A stretch of DNA of 32,866 nt from NCBI RefSeq assembly GCF_018613675.1, contig NZ_JAGGPQ010000032.1, positions 1 through 32,866 on the forward strand, in the 5' to 3' direction. Under the pieces are notes generated by a model. That model saw nothing but the letters and a program-made list of their open reading frames with translations. It was not told the origin of the DNA and searched no databases. Source of the stretch: Arthrobacter sp. ISL-85 (GTDB taxonomy: Bacteria; Actinomycetota; Actinomycetes; Actinomycetales; Micrococcaceae). Both the position numbers and the translations under genes were made by a program. Below are positions 31,199 through 32,866 of this stretch, piece by piece. The first letter of the stretch is position 1, and each line of letters starts with the position of its first letter.

Positions 31199-31232
31199 AA
31201 AGGGTGCGCTCAGCGAACGGGGCGCACCCTTT
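31199..31232. terminator. Intrinsic terminator
   Basis: AAAGGGTGCGC (31199-31209) and GCGCACCCTTT (31222-31232) form a perfect 11-bp stem around a 12-nt loop. It lies 67 bp after the 30662 gene and before the SnoaL-like gene. Confidence 0.75.
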
Positions 31233-31345
31233 CCGCGTCCTGGCGAAAACGTTGCGATCATGGGCCATTCGCCTCTATTCGATCCATACCACTGGGCCTA
31301 CTGTGGCCTCGCCAAATCCCCACAACAATGACAGAGGTGTGTGAA

Positions 31346-31738
31346 ATGGGAGCACAGGAAGACGTCGCACTGGTGCGGCGCGGCTATGAAGCATTCATCG
31401 CAGGCGACATGGACACGCTCAGGGATCTGTTCGCGGAGGACGCCCTCTGGCATACCGGCGGAACCGGGGGGCTGTCCGGAGACAAAAAGGGTCGGGACGC
31501 AATCCTGGCCTATTTCGGCGAGCTGTATTCACGCTCCAATGGGTCGCTCAAGGTCACCCTGGACGACGTGGCCTCGGGAGACAAGTACACGATCGGGATC
31601 CAGTCGGGCCACGCGGAGCGCGATGGTAAAACCCTGGACCAGCGGATCGTCATCGTGTTCACCATCGCTGGCGGCAAGGTGATTGAAGTCCTGGAGGCGG
31701 CGGATGATTCGGCCAAAGCATCCGACTTCTGGTCCTGA
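31346..31738 (+). CDS. SnoaL-like / NTF2-fold protein
   Basis: A 130-aa protein with the cone-shaped alpha+beta barrel of the SnoaL/NTF2-like superfamily: helix EDVALVRRGYEAFIAGDMDTLRDLFAEDALWHTGG, helix GRDAILAYFGELY, then strands SLKVTLDDVASGDKYTIGIQSGHAERDGKTLDQRIVIVFTIAGGKVIEVLEAADD. Members are isomerases, cyclases or simple ligand binders; which applies is not visible. GAGGTG lies 7 nt before the ATG at 31346; an in-frame ATG at 31328 is possible. It is followed 46 nt on by an SRPBCC protein, another hydrophobic-ligand fold, probably in the same transcription unit. Confidence 0.85.
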   Translation: MGAQEDVALVRRGYEAFIAGDMDTLRDLFAEDALWHTGGTGGLSGDKKGRDAILAYFGELYSRSNGSLKVTLDDVASGDKYTIGIQSGHAERDGKTLDQRIVIVFTIAGGKVIEVLEAADDSAKASDFWS

Positions 31739-31784
31739 CTGACTGGCAGGATCCAGCGATAAAGACGACCGGGAGGAGCTAGGT

Positions 31785-32279
31785 GTGGCTGATTACAGGT
31801 TCCTGACGCGCTGGGAGCTGCAGGCCCCGATCGAGACCGTATGGGGCGCCATCTCCGACCTGACGACCTACCCCACTTGGTTCCCGTATATCTCCGAGGT
31901 CACCCTGATTGCGCCTGGGGACGCGTCAGGTGTGGGGAGCGCCTACCGCGTCAAAGTCAGAGGCAAACTTCCGTACTCCTTGTCCTTCACCCTTGAAAAC
32001 GTACGGCAAGACCCTCCGCGACTCTTGGAGTCCAAGTCCACCGGGCAACTGGAAGGGATAGGCCGCAGGGAGCTCTCTCATGCAGGGGACGTAACCACAG
32101 CCCTCTACTACTGGCATGTGCGCACCACGAGCCGGTGGATGAACGTGACAGCGCCGCTGCTCAGCCCAGTCTTCTCATGGAACCACCACAAAGTCATGGA
32201 CAAGGGCGGAACAAGGTTGGCAGCGTATTTGGGTGCCCGGCTGGTAGCCAACACATCGCGTGAGGAGTCAAGCGCCTGA
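31785..32279 (+). CDS. SRPBCC (START/polyketide cyclase-like) family protein
   Basis: A 164-aa soluble protein with the helix-grip fold. The start YRFLTRWELQAPIETVWGAISDLTTYPTWFPYISEVTLIAPGD is the typical SRPBCC opening (coenzyme Q-binding/polyketide cyclase type), followed by YRVKVRGKLPYSLSFTLENV and a C-terminal helix ending HHKVMDKGGTRLAAYLGARL. It should bind a hydrophobic ligand, which is unknown. The GTG at 31785 has a strong GGGAGGAG upstream. It lies 46 nt after the SnoaL-like gene. A long hairpin follows. Confidence 0.85.
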   Translation: MADYRFLTRWELQAPIETVWGAISDLTTYPTWFPYISEVTLIAPGDASGVGSAYRVKVRGKLPYSLSFTLENVRQDPPRLLESKSTGQLEGIGRRELSHAGDVTTALYYWHVRTTSRWMNVTAPLLSPVFSWNHHKVMDKGGTRLAAYLGARLVANTSREESSA

Positions 32280-32293
32280 CCGGCTCTGTATGA

Positions 32294-32331
32294 CCGTGGG
32301 CCGGCCCCCAATGGCTGTTACCGGCCCACGG
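32294..32331. terminator. Hairpin after the SRPBCC gene
   Basis: CCGTGGGCCGG (32294-32304) and CCGGCCCACGG (32321-32331) are perfectly complementary around a 16-nt loop. No T run follows, so termination would be of the hairpin-only type common in Actinobacteria. Confidence 0.55.
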
Positions 32332-32396
32332 CTGCGGCCCGAAGTTCCTCCTGGCCGCCCTTCTCCTGCTGCCACGTCGTTGGGGCACCAGGGGCT

Positions 32397-32576
32397 CTAC
32401 CCCGTTTCCGGGCCGTGGTCGATTGCAGGTGGCGGGATAAATCCGCCTGGCGATAATGAGCGCCGGGCGAGTTCCGCGTCCACGAGTTGGATGAGCTCGA
32501 TCCCCGCCGATGCCTCGTCAGGCTGGGTGGCAAGCCCAAGCGCATGCCTTAGTCGAAGAAGGTCCGAGACCGGCAC
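32397..32576 (-). CDS. Small hypothetical ORF, possibly a gene remnant
   Basis: A 59-aa frame from a GTG at 32576 starts VPVSDLLRLRHALGLATQPD and continues EASAGIELIQLVDAELARRS to GPETG. The first 45 residues look like a genuine helical domain; the frame extends upstream to 32735 with poorer character. No ribosome site is clear. The rest of the region from 32280 to 32803 holds nothing else I recognise. It may be the end of a truncated gene next to the mobile-element end. Confidence 0.3.
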   Translation of the reverse strand: MPVSDLLRLRHALGLATQPDEASAGIELIQLVDAELARRSLSPGGFIPPPAIDHGPETG

Positions 32577-32803
32577 CGCGGACAACCGGTGGAAGGACCT
32601 GAAGGCCCTGCCGGATGCGGTGCGGCCGAGCGTTGTGTCTTCGGAATGGGAGCAATCAGCGCTTGAGTTCAAGATCGGGGCTCTCTTCGAGTGCCAAGCC
32701 GGCCGACTGCTCAACCCCGGCTCAAAGCTACCCAAGCAGAGGCCTTTGTGTCACGGGCCTCGAAAGACTTTCGAAGCCTCGGCCGCCCTGTCAGCGATGG
32801 TCG

Positions 32804-32842
32804 AAAACTGAGCCGTTTCGCGGGCTGAAAAGTGAGCCACTT
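32804..32842. repeat. Paired imperfect repeats resembling an IS21-type end
   Basis: AAAACTGAGCCGTTT (32804-32818) and AAAAGTGAGCCACTT (32828-32842) are imperfect direct repeats 24 bp apart. Multiple short repeats of this kind with a TGAGCC core are typical of the ends of IS21-family elements (istA/istB). No transposase lies inside the window, so the element would continue to the right. Confidence 0.4.
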
Positions 32843-32866
32843 TGACGCTGGTTATTCTGCCGTATT

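Noticed and set aside
1..32866. tRNA, rRNA, CRISPR arrays, origin-like repeats and prophage genes
   Set aside because: None was recognised on either strand by reading; no repeated spacer units or conserved RNA arms were seen.

Overview
The window is high-GC DNA with actinobacterial protein families throughout: a DevS/DosS-type GAF kinase, DUF3090, DUF5129, a DUF1508/YegP protein, and many leaderless starts. The style suggests Arthrobacter, Pseudarthrobacter or another Micrococcaceae. That assignment rests on protein and promoter style only. No rRNA, tRNA or CRISPR array was seen.

Left part (1-18.9 kb): a dormancy/hypoxia-type stress island. A haem-type GAF histidine kinase (minus) faces a forward operon of flavin-binding protein, universal stress protein (USP), CtpE-like P-type ATPase and Hsp20 (1962-6058). 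Convergent to it are a PEP synthase (6172-8610), a CtpF-like P-type ATPase with an N-terminal frameshift, a USP and a P1B-type metal ATPase (8699-13774), all minus. Then come a GyrI-like protein, a small unknown, a six-helix membrane protein, a DUF1508 protein, a DUF5129 membrane protein and a tandem USP.

The main observation is that eight transcription units in this part have a DosR/DevR-like palindrome (GGGACNNNNGTCCC type). In every one, an NANNNT -10 hexamer begins exactly 30.5 bp from the box centre. At most of them the predicted transcript starts on, or within 1 nt of, a start codon. This fixed geometry links the genes into one regulon, presumably driven by the DevS-like kinase and a response regulator lying just off the left edge. 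It also fixes several start codons and exposes two leaderless leader peptides (at 13815 and 15070) whose stop codons overlap the next start as ATGA.

Right part (18.9-32.9 kb): loosely organised accessory genes, mostly single transcription units with leaderless promoters (TANNNT, 6 nt, ATG) but no box. They include a possible modification-dependent HNH nuclease, two alpha/beta hydrolases, a NERD protein, a DUF3090 protein, lipoproteins, PspA, an AAC(3)-I-like acetyltransferase, small membrane proteins, a SnoaL-like protein and an SRPBCC protein. Several broken genes lie here: a frameshifted membrane protein at 22563, fragments at 25922, 28350 and 28494, and a gutted hydrolase at 29302. Paired repeats at the extreme right end resemble the end of an IS21-type element. 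This half looks like a zone of gene turnover.
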